A stretch of DNA of 64,000 nt from Uranotaenia lowii (GCF_029784155.1 NC_073692.1:273483827-273547826); one strand, 5' to 3'; positions 45,433 to 57,689 are shown, counted from the stretch's first letter. Made by a program: numbers and translations. Notes: generated from the sequence alone by a model not told the origin.

Positions 45433-45829
45433 TGTGAATTTGTTTTTATGAACGGTAAAAAGATGCTTTTGAAAACTGAATCTAATAATTTGGAAAATGA
45501 ATAATTTGTTGATTTAATTCAGAAAAATTTGATTTGCTTGGTGATTATATTGATCTTGATCTATTCTTGTAGTTTTGCACCATATAATCGAACGCGAGAT
45601 CGAATCGTTGAACTGTAATAGAAGTTTTTCTTCGAAGGTGAGGTTAACTTTTACCTCGTGCTTATACAATTAACACAAAAAACTTTCCATTACATGAAGT
45701 TCACGTCAAGATTTTTGGTAACTAAACATGGATTTCTCAGAAACACCGATGAAAACGATGGTCTTAATCGTTCTCCCCCTTCAGTTATCTTAAAAACAGG
45801 GAAGCTGTTTTTCACGTTAGTCGCCAAAA

Positions 45830-47040
45830 TGTAACTCTCGTTTCGTTACGCCCGCTCAGTCACAAGAGATTCCCCAAGATTCCCAGGGTCGGCTCAAGCT
45901 TGCCGTAATTAAGAAAGTGATAAGAGGAGGTAGAAATCACACTTAGTTACCGAATTTAATGATTTTTATTCGGCACTTCAATCCCTAACATGCCCTAACG
46001 TCCCTAGCTAAGGTTGAACATGACGAACTTACTTTTTATGTGTGTGGTGTCAGTGTCTGGGCCCGCCGCTACCGATGATCGTCTGCTTGGAACACCCGAG
46101 GTACCGATCGGAGGGTTTGGGGTCTGCTTGGATTCGCTCGGATCCAGGACCGGATCCTTCAGTCGGACTCCGAAACCACGAGGCCGTCGGAATTTTGGAT
46201 TCGATTTGATGACCACGTCTTCGGAGCCTGGATTTCACGGATCGGCCACCAATAGGGGATCCCACACCGGCTTCCGGTGCGTCTGACCGCGGGGCCGTCG
46301 GAGCGGATGTTGTTGTGTCGCTCTTTGTCGGAACTTCCAACCACGAGGTATGCTAGAGCGTATGTTGTTGGACGCTCTTTCGGGATTTCCGAAAATGAGG
46401 TGTTCCACCTCAGCCTTCTTCTGGACCAGAGTTCGGATTCGTGCTTTTCCTGGTAGAAATTTTACGCTACCACAGGATTAAGCACGAGCTTTTTCGTATA
46501 TGAGGCCACTGCAAATAACTAGGCACTCGCGGAACTACGTTTAGTTCGATTTTAAGATTTCCGAATAAACACTTTTTGTAACGTAGTGTTGCTTCTTTGC
46601 TGGTCCGAAACGAAGTGGAAGATCAGCGGAAGTCTCCTTTTTTCCAACTCCGTTTTTCAGTATTTTTGACGAACTTTTACCATAGGGCAATATTGTACCA
46701 CTTTTGGTGTTAGTTCGCCGGTGTTTGTGGAGAGTGTGATGTTGTTGCTGCTGTCTACAAACCTAGCAGTGTACTGTTGGTTTAAATTTGAAAAAGACGT
46801 TGTGCCGCAACCTACTCTTTTCTTTTTCTATACTTGGACTTTGATTTTATTTTATTTGTTTTATTTTTAGTGGATTTTGGAATGCTTTTTTAGTTTTTTG
46901 GTTGGCTTTTTATTCTTAAAACTACCCTATTTATCTTACTCGGTAGAAGTGTGATTTCACCTTATATTTAAAAATAATAATTTTAAGAAAATTGAGGAAT
47001 TTCAAATAAACGAGTGATCGTTCAAATATGGACGGTTACA
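45830..47040 (-). repeat. Gypsy 5' LTR
   Basis: 1211 bp, essentially identical to the 3' LTR. Short open frames shared by both LTRs (for example 96 codons antisense) are not convincing genes. The LTR carries the element's promoter and polyadenylation signals. Confidence 0.95.
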
Positions 47041-48259
47041 ATTTCATTTAGTCCCAAATTTGGTTATTTCAAGAGTTTGGAGAAACTTGACTTTGAGCAC
47101 CTTTACTCCTAAATAGAGTTTGATTGAGCTGGAATTTTAAACAGGTCAGTTTTTTTTTAAATACGACATGGTCATTTTGGCTGCCACCCTAGTGAGTACC
47201 TAATGGATATTTAAAAAAGGGAAACTATTTTCGGCTTGAGAAAATATCAAAACTATCGGCAATGTTAAAATTTTTCGTAGAACAAAAGCTGTTTGTAATC
47301 ATGAAACTAAGCTTCTGTGAATGTTTAAGCTAAAAAATAAGGGTTCTAGAGGGTTTAAACATTCAAAATGAAGCATAATAAGTGTGAAATATTTAAGAAA
47401 AATGTGATTATGAACTGTGACTACAAGTGATACGAGAAGGTGTGAATTAAGCAGTAAAAAAATGAAGCTAATTTTTAGAACTAGTTGAAAGTATTGCAAG
47501 AGAGGGAAAATCGAAATGAAATTATTGAAAAATTGGTACAAGAGGTACAAGAGAATAAACTTTCAAATTTTCTAAAATTAGAAATTATTTATTTGTCTGT
47601 CTGCAGGGATGACAACAGACGCAGAAACTTCTGAACTGATTCACGTTAGACTTGGCATTGGATTGAGACTCCTCGCTCTCACTGAAAGGATTAACTTGAG
47701 AACTAATGACGCAAATGACCAAATTTGATATGTGAAAGAATTTGGGAAGAATACAAATCGAGAAGATGGAACCAAATTTAACCCTCTAACACCCATTTGT
47801 TTTATTCTGAAATTCACAGAAGTTGTATTTTGTGAATACAAACATCTTTGTATAAAAACCATTGATGGAAAATATTTGATTTTTCAAACAAAATATTTTA
47901 GGCAAGTTTTTTTTTATTTTGTTATGTTTAACCTACTTTGGTTATTTAAATTATTTATTTTTTTTTTTTTCAAAAAGTAAATCCAGCATTCCGTAAGCTT
48001 TCAAGCTTCATATTTAGAATATTTTTTTTAGACCGAAAAACTATATGAAACTATGTTTTCTGAGACATCGAAAATGATGATTTTTGGTAAAATAGGACAT
48101 TTTCTCCTTTTTTTTTGGTTTTCAAGCTTCTCTTAGCTATAGCTAATTCCACGTGAATTTCAAACAGCTGTCATAGTTACAGAATCTTAGATCAGCATCT
48201 TTTTAATCATTAAGGGAAAAAATCGTAAAAATAACTATTCGATGCGGTTTCAGGACAAT
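47041..48259. other. Unassigned AT-rich spacer
   Basis: It begins with the right ATTT of the gypsy target duplication. No gene or recognisable repeat was found in 1.2 kb; the small open frames are of random composition. Confidence 0.4.
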
Positions 48260-48600
48260 TTCAGTTGGGTAATAGAGAGTTAATTGTTTGAGACCCCCAC
48301 CTTTTTCCATTGGGGAGATAGGATTGAGGGAGGGGGCTTCCCTAAAATTTTTATGCATATCTTGAGAACTAATCAAGCAGAACCAAATTTGGCTTGAGCG
48401 ACCATTTGGGTACAAGAATAAATAATGTCTATGATTTTTGGAACCCCTCTTTCCATCAAGTGGGGGGATAAGTATGGAATAATGAGCCCATTGAATTTTT
48501 TGTCCATTTTTCGGAAACTAATGAAGAAAATTGGAGATTGGTGAAGGAGGCTTTTGATATTTAACTCGATAACTGATCAAGCAAATGGAACAAATTTTTG
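48260..48600. repeat. Dispersed ~150-bp tandem repeat, locus 2
   Basis: About two units of the family at 31235-31650, recognisable by GGGGAGATAGGA, GAGAACTAATCAAGCAGAACC, AACTCGATAACTGATCAAG and AAATGGAACAAA in the same order. Confidence 0.6.
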
Positions 48601-48656
48601 CATAGGAGAGTCTAAATAGCAGCTTTCATTGTAAGTAAGATGTCAGAGAGGCTTAA

Positions 48657-49695
48657 TCTATATATATATATAAAAAGCAATTCTGTATGTTTATTCGTCC
48701 TCTATAGACTCAGCCGTCTTGAGAGCTAGAGGTCTGATATTTGGCATGGATGCTCATTAGGACCAGCAATGATGAAAAATGTTTACAGATTTTCGGACTC
48801 CTTCTGAAGGGATCGTCCATACAAGATATTGACGTTACTTTTCGTCGGATCGTGTTTAAAATTTGAACATGAATGTTTTGAAAGACGGGAAATTGATTTC
48901 AGGTGTCAAATTTTGTGTAAGGGGTCAGCCAAAGGGGTCGTCCATATTAACTGTTCGCTGTTTTTGCGATATTGACGTTATTATACATCGTTTTCAGCTG
49001 AAAATTGGTACACGATAGTTTTGAGTGATGTGTAATCGATTTGAGTTATCAAATTCAGTGTAAGGGGCCGGCAAAAAGGGTCACCCATATCAACTTTTCA
49101 ATATCTAAGTGAAATTGACGTTTTTATACATCAAATTTGGGATGAAAATTTGCACATAGGTATTATTGGGGACAAACAATTGATTTCACTTATCCAAATA
49201 AAAAAAAGGGGTCGGCAAAAGGGGTCCTCCATATCAACTATTCACTATTACAGCGATATTGTCATTATTATTCACCGGATTCAGATGAAAATTGGTACAC
49301 GAGAGTTTTGAGGGATGAGCAATGGAATTCAGTTATTCAATTCAGTGTAAGGGGCCGGCAAAGAGGGTCGTCCATATTAACCTTTCAATATTTTTGCACT
49401 ATCGTCGTTATTTCACATCGGGTTGGGATGAAAATTTGCACACGGTAGTTTTCGGGGACGGTTAATCGATTTCAGATGTCCAATGTTTTGCCAGGGGTCG
49501 ACGAAAGGGGTCGTCCATGTTTATTAATTTTTCACTGTTTTAAGCAATAATGACGTTATTATGCAATGGATTGCTTTGAAAATTTTCACACGGGAGTTTT
49601 GAGGGAAGGGCAATCAATTTCAGATATCAAAGATTGTATAAGAGGCCACAGAAAGGGGATTAACTTTTTGGCAATAATTGCGTTGTTATGCAACG
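48657..49695. mobile_element. Helitron-like candidate with internal ~143-bp tandem array
   Basis: The left end TCTATATATATATATAAAAA after an A is typical of insect Helitron-type 5' ends. From about 48797, roughly six degenerate units of about 143 bp follow. Each has AAGGGGTCGGC-AAAGGGGTCGTCCATAT, then ATTGACGTTATTAT, then GATGAAAATTTGCACACG. A 3' hairpin with CTAG was not found, so the class is tentative. The array ends about 55 bp from the poly(A) signal of OBP B. Confidence 0.5.
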
Positions 49696-49751
49696 ATGCA
49701 ACGAAAAGAATGGGAAATGAAAAGAATAATTTTTTTAATGATGTATAACTT

Positions 49752-49757
49752 TTTATT
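49752..49757 (-). terminator. Poly(A) signal of OBP gene B
   Basis: AATAAA on the minus strand, 48 bp beyond the stop codon of OBP B. Confidence 0.7.
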
Positions 49758-49805
49758 CATTTATATCAAAATTAACAAAATTGGCTAATTTTTGTTTTAT
49801 CACAT

Positions 49806-50286
49806 TTAGAACAAGGATGCCTTTCCGTTGTAGTAACATTCGAATGCAGCAAAGGCAGTCTCACATGCGTCATCTTTCTTCTCGCTGCACTTCTTGACCA
49901 GGGCTTCCACTTTGCTCTTCTCGCGGTCCAGCGACAGTCGTTCGATCATATAATCTTCCTGCAGGTTTCCTTCAGCATCCATGAATCCAGCTCGTTCCAG
50001 GAAGCACTTGACGAAGCATTTCTGATTCTTATCAACGTTCTCGAATTCTCCTGCACGCAGTTTTCCGACTGCTTCTTTGGTAAGGCCCTCGAATTTCGTC
50101 AGACATTCAGCCGCAAATCCATCGGCTTTCTTCACTTGCTCCTCGGTCAGAGCCTGGTGTGGATATTAGTACACAAAAATGGTAAGTGATTCTTCAAAAT
50201 TTATACAACCTCTTAGCACCAAAACTTACGCAAACTCCAGCCAGGGCAACAGCAGCCACTAGAAGAACGGAGACGAATGAGTTCAT
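49806..50286 (-). CDS. Odorant-binding protein, classic six-cysteine type (OBP B)
   Basis: Two minus-strand coding exons, 50230-50286 and 49806-50153, are joined by a 76-bp phase-0 intron (donor GTAAGT, acceptor CCAG). The product is 134 aa. Residues 1-20 form a signal peptide (MNSFVSVLLVAAVALAGVC, then A). Mature cysteines are at precursor positions 36, 65, 69, 108, 116 and 125 (spacing 28-3-38-7-8), the classic OBP pattern, with an extra cysteine only in the signal peptide. Shared blocks with OBP A include EEQ/IEQQ-KKA at the N-terminus, KCF-KC, AGFM-A-G, RSKVEA/KSKVEA and C-TAF, so the two are paralogues. Like OBP A it is presumably a secreted carrier of small hydrophobic ligands. It is convergent with OBP A. 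Confidence 0.93.
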
Positions 50287-50346
50287 GATAACAAAACTTC
50301 TCGAAAGCTGACAACTGAATAGCTTAACTGTCGAAATCTGACTGCC

Positions 50347-50354
50347 GTTTTATA
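50347..50354 (-). promoter_or_regulatory. TATA box of OBP gene B
   Basis: TATAAAAC on the minus strand, 61 bp before the start codon. The 5' leader would be short, about 30-40 bases. Confidence 0.7.
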
Positions 50355-50389
50355 TCGTTCTGGACCAGCTGATAATGGATCGGCATCTA

Positions 50390-51452
50390 GGCGCGCAAAA
50401 AAAACCCCAGAGACTCGTCAAAAAAGCGGCGCTTCTGAGCTGATTGGTTGATAATTAAAATAAGAAGCAGCAGCAGACACACCTTGAAGCAAGGTCGACA
50501 CGCTAAATAGATTCCGTTTGGTTGCATCGCGCACGGAATCCGTTTAAGAGCATCGGCATCATCGCGCGGGGGATGTTTGGGTTTCTGGTTTAGATAAATA
50601 TCATTTATACTTATTCTAGCCCGAAGGTACGATTTGATTGAGTGATGCATCGGAAATTGGGTCATTAAGTTTGCTGGCAGCTTTAGCAATCATTGCGGAC
50701 TATCGATATTGGCGACAGTTTAAAATGCGTTTTTCTGCAGCTTGAGAAATTAGTCTGGGCTCTAAAACTATTGAATAAATTTAAACATTTTTTTTTGCTT
50801 GAAAGATTGATGCATCAACAATCTCGTGTTGGTGATTTTTTTCGTGATGAATTCAGCTCTGTAATTAAATTTAATTGCTGCCACTAGTTTTTCAATAAAG
50901 CGGTTTTAAATGTCTTTTAAACTTTGTCGATCAAATCATTCCTTTTTTTCTGAAGGAAATATTTTCAATTGTTCTTTATGAATTGCATTTTATTTGTGCT
51001 CAAATTAGCAAATAATGAACTCTTTGACTTTAGACAGAACGAACCTGAGCTGTTTAAATTCTAGTTTGACAATTTCTTTTGAGTATCATCAAATAGTCAG
51101 CTGAATTTCCCAAATACACTAAGTTTTTTTATGCGGTATGAAATCCATCTTTAACGTTTACACTCAGGAAAATTCTTATTTTAATTTTCATAAGTTGCTT
51201 TGAGGAAGTACTTTTTTTCATAAACGTCTTATGAAATTCTTCCAATTATCATAAGAAGTTCTTCAAAAAAAAAAAAATAGAAGAAACGGCATTGAAAAAA
51301 AATTTAACACATTCAACACAGTCATTTATTTCATCGTCGTCAGATGCACTATCAGTTTAAAAGTTACTATTTTTTTTCAACACTTAAATGTGATTTTGAT
51401 CTTCCAAATGGTAAGCTCAATGTTGAATTTTATTTTTTGTTGAAAATATTAG
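50390..51452. other. Upstream flank of OBP gene B
   Basis: No gene was recognised. The first 300 bp (to about 50690) are less AT-rich and may hold regulatory sequence. At 51170-51275 repeated CATAAG/CTTATGA motifs form loose inverted repeats. Confidence 0.4.
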
Positions 51453-51735
51453 TACCGTAAAACGGGGTAACATTGATCACCGGGGTAACTTTAATCAACA
51501 TGAAATTTTTCCACATAATCATCGAAAACTAAGTCTAAAGTAAAATACCTTTAAACTTTTTTCTACGTTTAAAAACCAATAAGTTGAGTTTCAAATTGGG
51601 TAAAATTAGGTTTGTTTTTAAAAGTTTCAAATATAAGTAAAAATGAAATTTCAAAATCTTGAAATATAATTTTTTTTCGATGGCTCGCAAACAAACACCC
51701 TTTCTGATGAAGTCAAAGCGCTTAGAAGCAGCAGG
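51453..51735. repeat. Dispersed repeat with AACGGGGTAACATTGATCAC start, copy 2
   Basis: Direct-orientation match of 16525-16800. Here the second motif, CGGGGTAACTTTAATCA, is better preserved, showing that the left end carries two tandem GGGGTAAC-TTGATCA motifs. Confidence 0.65.
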
Positions 51736-51892
51736 TTGATTTATGTGAGAGTTCAACTTTTTTCTTTAATAATACATAGTTTTGGTGAGTTTTTGTTGTA
51801 TTTGAAGGTATATTTTGGGTATTAAAAAATAGGGACATTTTCCAAGAGTAGCCAGTCTAGTACAAAAGGCTACAAATCCTATCAGATGGTAA

Positions 51893-52353
51893 CAGGGCAG
51901 GGGTGTCAGGTGTCCTGATTTTTCAGGATTTGTCCTGATTTTCGAGAGGCTTTCAAAAACGCTTGAATTGTCCTGATTTCTTAAAAATGGCCCTTAAAAT
52001 GTCCTGATTTGTCCTGATTTTTGAAAAATATTTAGTTTATAAATAAACTTATTGTTCCATGATGAGAACATCTGACAAATCTTCAATAAAATAGTTTAAC
52101 CAGTTTAAGCAATGATAATCTTCGGTTTAAATGATATTTAAATGGTGTTTTTCGATATTAACTGCATACCAGCCAAAGTTATTCTCGCTTCAGTTGCATA
52201 ATTCGAAGCGTCTTCAGCACCTATATTTCGCCTTTAGTTATGCAATTCAAGCAGAACTGCATGTTATTGTGACCAATTTAGTGGTGTCCTTAAAAATCCT
52301 GATTTTTTTCTTCGCGGTGTCCTGATTTTTGACAAAACGACCTGGCACCTCTG
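51893..52353. mobile_element. hAT-type MITE (461 bp)
   Basis: A perfect 8-bp duplication GATGGTAA (51885-51892, 52354-52361) flanks imperfect ends (left CAGGGCAGGGGTGTCAGGT, right complement CAGAGGTGCCAGGT). TGTCCTGATTTTT motifs repeat at least four times near the left end and twice near the right. No coding capacity. Confidence 0.85.
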
Positions 52354-52403
52354 GATGGTAAAGTTTGAAGGAAAAAATTAAAGGGGAATAGACCGATAGC
52401 CTA

Positions 52404-54000
52404 CACACAAAATTTTCGAGGCTGGAATTTAGCAAAATTTTGCTAAAATACCAGCTAGAAACTTAGCAATCAAATTAGCAATATTTTTTCACTAAAATTT
52501 CAGCAAACGAGAAAAAAGTTAGCCGCCGCAGTTTTTACACAAATTTATAGCCAAAACCGGAGAAAAAGATTGCCCGGATCCGTTATTTCATGTTTTGGTA
52601 TTTTTTCTCTGAAGAACCAGGGGAATGTTTGAAAATGGAATAGAATACACCAATTTCCTGCACTCATAATTTTCACATTTAAAAAAAAATTTCACACTTT
52701 TCGTAAAACGGAAGTTTCGATCCTGGGAATGCACTGACTGGCGAGCGAAATACCAAGGGGGCATCCATAAATTACGTAACGCTCCTAGAGGGGGGGGGAG
52801 TAAGCTCGATCGTTACGAATTGTGACATAGGGGAGGGGGGGAGGTATGCTCATCGTTACGTAACGATTTTCCCTTAAAATTTTCAGTTTGCTAATCGCAG
52901 CTAATTTGATGTCATGCAACTTTTTCAGAATGATGAGCAAACCAAAACCAGCTTAAATTTGTCAGCTTCAAAATGATTGAAAATGGAACTTGGAAAACCA
53001 AATAATTGATGCATTCACCCCCAAGAACTCAAATCAACTTCAAGACGGAAATTTGACTTTTTTTAAAGTTGATTTAAAAATGCAAATTTGATTATTCCGA
53101 CGAATATTACTAAGTGGAGAATATTTTACATAACAAGTTATGCTCCATGAACTAAATGAAGTATACAAAATAGATCATCAGTGAACAAGCACAGAGCAAC
53201 TCGCAATAAAACAATCAATTTATTTTATCAGAGTTATCATCAATGAGTACTAAGAAGCGATTTGGATAGATATTAATTAAGTTTCGAAGAACGTTAAAAA
53301 AAGTATGTTTAAATCTATTTTTGATCTTAGAAAATCAATATTTTAAAACATAACAAGTTGGGGGAGGGGGGGGGGGGGGCTAAGTATCAGCGTTACGTAA
53401 TTTTCATAGGGGGAGTACGTCGACGCGTTACCTTTTGTGACATACGGGGGGGAGGGGGTCAAAAAAGTGCATTTTTTGCGTTACGTAATTTATGGATGCC
53501 GCCCAATGCCATCTTTATCAAAGAAAGCACCGGAATGTTTGCCGGATGCAGCTTGTTGAAATTCCAATTGTGGTCCTTCCTCATTGCCAGACTATCGCGG
53601 GTTTCGTGTTGCAGTTTTAACCTGGTAGAAAAAAAAAACAAACACAAAAATATAAAATTAAAAAATTGGAGAATCTGAACACTTTAAGATCGGACCTTAC
53701 CTGTAAGCATCCGGTGGCTACCATTTCGTCGTGGAGTTGGCCACCATAAGAACCACCTGCCACGAATATCCGGAACCGCACTTAATCGCGACAGCTTTTT
53801 ATTTTTCTCCCAACTGGCGCGGCGGCTGGTGTCTGTGAACAAAGCGGCTAAAAAACCTACTAAAATCAAGTAAAATGACCTTTTTTATTATGAAAATCAA
53901 GTAAATTTAGCTTTTTGCAAACTCAACAGTAAAAAAATATTTTTGCTAACGGAAAGTAACAATGAAATTGTGCTAAGTGGAGCCTCGAAAGTTTTGTGTG
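52404..54000. mobile_element. DNA element with CACACAAAA(T/C)TTTCGAGGCT ends
   Basis: Inverted terminal repeats of 20 bp with one mismatch are flanked by TA on both sides. The interior holds a second MITE (52757-53502). On the minus strand, non-AT-rich segments at 53700-53870 and 53505-53625 are separated by a possible intron (donor CAGGTAAGG near 53700, acceptor CTACCAG near 53620), suggesting remnants of a captured or transposase gene. No known domain was recognised. Confidence 0.6.
52757..53502. mobile_element. MITE with GCATCCATAAATTACGTAACGC ends (746 bp)
   Basis: Terminal inverted repeats of about 22 bp are clear on both sides, possibly with a 4-bp duplication CCAA. G-runs follow the left end and precede the right end, each next to ATGAGC/CGTTACGTAAC or TTGTGACATA motifs, a layout common in arthropod MITEs of this type. 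It is nested in the 52404-54000 element. Confidence 0.8.
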
Positions 54001-54002
54001 TA

Positions 54003-54976
54003 GGGAATTGAATGAAGGCAGAATTTAATTTTTTCGAAAATAACATTTTATAAGTAATGTTGCAGCATTATTGTCCATCATTCGATTTTAGTTGTTTTTC
54101 GGCCCTACACATTAAGGACTGCGATGGTGTTATTTTCGGACCGCGAAGAAATCTAAACCAAGAAATACCGAAATTCAGCATTGTATATCTCAGAACTCAC
54201 TGGACCAAAAGTTACAAATTTAGTATCTCTGAGTGCTGTGATCAATTTTGTAGAGTTTTATGAATTATTTTATATTATTTGAGTTCGTTCCGAACTGCCT
54301 CAGCATTTGATAAACTAGCATTTGTAAATAATATGAAAGTATTTTGTATCCCTTATGAAAAAAAAAACAAACTCGTTAAAACCGTCAAAATAGAAACTGC
54401 TCAATATTGAAAAACGTGATCAATCTTTCCCTGGATTTCGGTAAACTCAATAGGTAAATTTCATGTTTTATTTGCTTTTCAGCTTGGTTACCAATCAAAA
54501 GCGAGAAGTCAAATGTCCGAGGCTTTATATTTTCGGGTTTTCTCAAAAGTTAACAACATAAAAAATTTGAGCGTAAAACACGTGGTCTGATGCCAATCTG
54601 TACCAATTCCGATATGATTGTTTTCGCAAAATTTTTTTTGAAAGTTTATGAAATTTTGCAAAATATTTATAGTGAATCATTTCATTAGACGATATCTCAA
54701 AAACCACTTTACAGATCGCCAAAATTTTGCTTATGTAAAAAATATATTACTAGGTAATATAACTAAAAATTTAATAAATTTTCATCCATCCGTTCAAAAG
54801 TTATTCACAAATCAAAGTGTTGCATTTTTTTCATATACAGCCGAATATTCGGTTTAACGGTTTTGAGGCCGGCCGACCAAATATTCGGTTCATCACTACT
54901 TTTTAATAACCTTGACGCAATTTTGCTTTTTGATTTAGTGATCTTAGAATTTCCAAGGCGTTCATTTTACGTCATG
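54003..54976. other. Unassigned AT-rich spacer
   Basis: No gene or repeat recognised. Confidence 0.4.
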
Positions 54977-56689
54977 TTAACACTAAACGTACCGGAGGCG
55001 GTCAAATGACGGTTTTTAAACTTTGAAGGATGATTACGCCTTATATAATTTTTTTTTCGCCAATTTAACGACAGGACTATTTTTATTTTCAAAATGCAAG
55101 TATTTTTGCGTTTTTAAATTTTTTTTAAGTGTTGTGGTTTTCGAATAACGCATGTGGTATACCTATTCATACCGCGAGCGGTCAAATGACGGTTTACACT
55201 ATTTTCACTAAAACTTTCTTGTTTCTCAACCGATTTCTTTAAAATTTATATTTTTGAAAAGCTTATAATGTGACTCAAATATGTTTCTCAGACAGTTTTC
55301 AGCTACAATCAATAATTTCAAAGTTATTTTAAGTCCAAAAAATTTTTTATGAAAAAACATGCTTCAGGAAAATTGCTATAAATCAGTTATTTAGTGCTCG
55401 AAAAAAATTTCACTTAGTGCCTGAGAAAGCTGAAGTTAGAAGCTATATGCTGCACATACGGAAATTTTTATCAAATTTTTTTTAAGATCATGGCCACAAA
55501 AAATGTAAAAAAAATTGTGTAAAACCCGTACTTTTCAATCAATCAACCGCCAAAGCTGTTCCTGTTACAGTAGAGAAAATTTAAATGTGAATTGGAAAGG
55601 GGACGCAATTTGTCACATTTTGGCATCTTTAGATTTTGTAAAATACGAAATACATAATTTATGACGACCTTTCAAAGGTAGCTGTTTTTCGAACTTTTTA
55701 TCAATTTGGATTTTCTGAGACAATTCCTACACCTAAGCTCATCTTTGCACTGGATTTTGAGTACTTTAACGTGAGGTTTAGGCGATAAATTTATATGCAA
55801 AAGAAAGCTAATTTCATACCGGTTCTAGTGGTTTAACTGCATTGGCGGTGCAATGCTTGGCGAAAATATGATAAATAAAACAGTGAAGTAGTTTCTGAAT
55901 TTTGAGAAGTCAGCACAAATTCTTGCTTGGCAGACGGGCGCAGTGGGTGGTAATATCTCAAAGCTATTTTGCACACGAAGACGGGTGAAAGGAAACGAAA
56001 AAACAAACGAGCATTCGCTCAAATTTTCTGGTTTTACTTTCAGAAATATATTTAGGGTAAATGATCTTGAGCGGAACTAGTCAAAATCTGATCTTGAGCG
56101 GAACCATTTACTTTTTCTAAGTTCTAGGCAATGATTGTTTATGAATCTTACCAAACTGTTGAAAAAACACTTTTTCAAGATGTTTTCATACAAGCATTGA
56201 CATTTTTGATAAAATTTATCAACTCAAATAATGTTATTAGAAGATTTAAAAACATACGCATTTCTGCTGCAATTTTCATCAATCTACGCTGACTTTGAAC
56301 GTCAATTTATGTCACCCTTGACCGTTGTAAACTAATTCTCAATGATTATAATAGCAGAAAAACTAATAAAAAAGCATTATTCGGGTTTTTGTAGCAAGTT
56401 TTCCATCAGAATATCAATTAATAGCGTAGTTTTTAAAAGTAAAATATGATCTTGAGTGGAACCATCTTCGATCTTGAGCGAAACTACTAGCTTCCGAAAT
56501 AAACCGCTAGGTGCGCTGCCTTATGCCTAATGTCTCACACGCAGTTTATACCCCTGAATGTATGCAACACATTTGTATATTTCTTATTCTATCTAAATGT
56601 AAAATTAAGTTCGAATAGAACAAAAACTAATTAATTGGCGTCACAGCGTACCAAACTAGGCACACAAAAAGTTTAATTTTTTGGGGTTC

Positions 56690-56800
56690 AAGAAATGTGT
56701 TTTTGAATCTTTCTTTCAGAGGGACGACGAGAAGGAGGAGAAAGGCTTTCATACATAATTTTTGGGATAATTCGAGAACTAATGAAGCCAATAAAGTTAA
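56690..56800. repeat. Dispersed ~150-bp repeat, locus 3 (single unit)
   Basis: A single partial unit recognisable by a G/A-rich stretch near 56720-56740, CTTTCATACATAATTTT and GAGAACTAATGAAGCC, in the same order as at 48260-48600. Confidence 0.5.
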
Positions 56801-57229
56801 ATCATTATCTCAGAATAAGAATCAATCTTCATTGCCATTCTTATTCGTACTTTATGAAGTAGATTGTTTTTAAAGAGATTGTTTCAGATGTTCACATTTC
56901 AATTGAAAACGATATACTATCTAATAAACAAAAATTCAAATTGTTTTTTTATACACATCATTTTAGTTTTACAAAGTGTAGCAAAGCACACCGGGTTAGC
57001 TATTTTATAATACTTCACGATTCAATTGGTGGCCTAGTATTGAAAACCTATCCGATTTCCTTGTGTTTGACTTTACACTTGAGCTCGAACTGGAAATTGG
57101 TTTGAGGAATAATTGTTTTATCAATTGAGATAAATAATTTATGTTTCAATAAATTTTGAATATAAATATATATCAACGTGATTCTGGAATTTATTTTAAA
57201 CTTTATTCTATGAATACGTTGCTTACAGA

Positions 57230-57580
57230 AAGGTTGCCGAAATAACAGTGAAATCTGTTAGTTCACAAAATTTTGAGGAAATTTTTATCACAGAATCTGT
57301 GTCACATAACACGATATTTTGAAATATTTATAGATTTTACAGAATTTTTTAATTGCGAATGGATTTCCATAATTATAATTTTGTTTTGGTCAATATAAAA
57401 TTAAGGTTTCTTACTTTGAATTAAAAAAGTATGAAAAGATTTTCAACGTAAACTAATTTTTCCCAACTAAAATATAAAAACGACACAAATTATCATGAAT
57501 TTCCAATAAAGTTAAAGGAATTAAGGGAATAAGGATTAAAAAAATAAGAGTTTTTTTCTCTAAAACATTGATTTAGAGCA
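57230..57580. mobile_element. Decayed copy of the 389-bp hAT MITE family
   Basis: Starts AAGGTTGCCGAAAT and follows the sequence of 30497-30875 in the same order, including CACAGAATCTGTGTCAC, AAAAAGTATGA-AAGATT and ATCATGAATTT. The right terminal repeat is lost. It is clearly more diverged than the copy in the ITmD37E transposase. Confidence 0.8.
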
Positions 57581-57655
57581 ATGTACCGTTTTTTTTTTGC
57601 CAAATCTGTAATTTAAAGTATCTTCTTTTTTATAACTAATTTTGTCGTTAGCTTC

Positions 57656-57689
<34 letters not shown>

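Larger units (their letters stand above)
37740..47040 (-). mobile_element. Ty3/gypsy retrotransposon, complete with both LTRs
   Basis: Two 1211-bp LTRs (37740-38950 and 45830-47040) run TGTAAC to GTTACA and are flanked by a 4-bp duplication ATTT. The order on the minus strand is 5' LTR, primer-binding site (TGGCGAC at 45821-45827), gag, pol, a 3' non-coding stretch of about 1.1 kb, a short polypurine-like GTGGGGTAG at 38951-38959, and 3' LTR. The TGGCGAC primer site resembles that of the tRNA-Arg-primed mdg1/412 lineage (inference). There is no env-like frame. Only two LTR differences were seen, so the insertion is young, yet gag and pol carry lesions. Confidence 0.95.
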
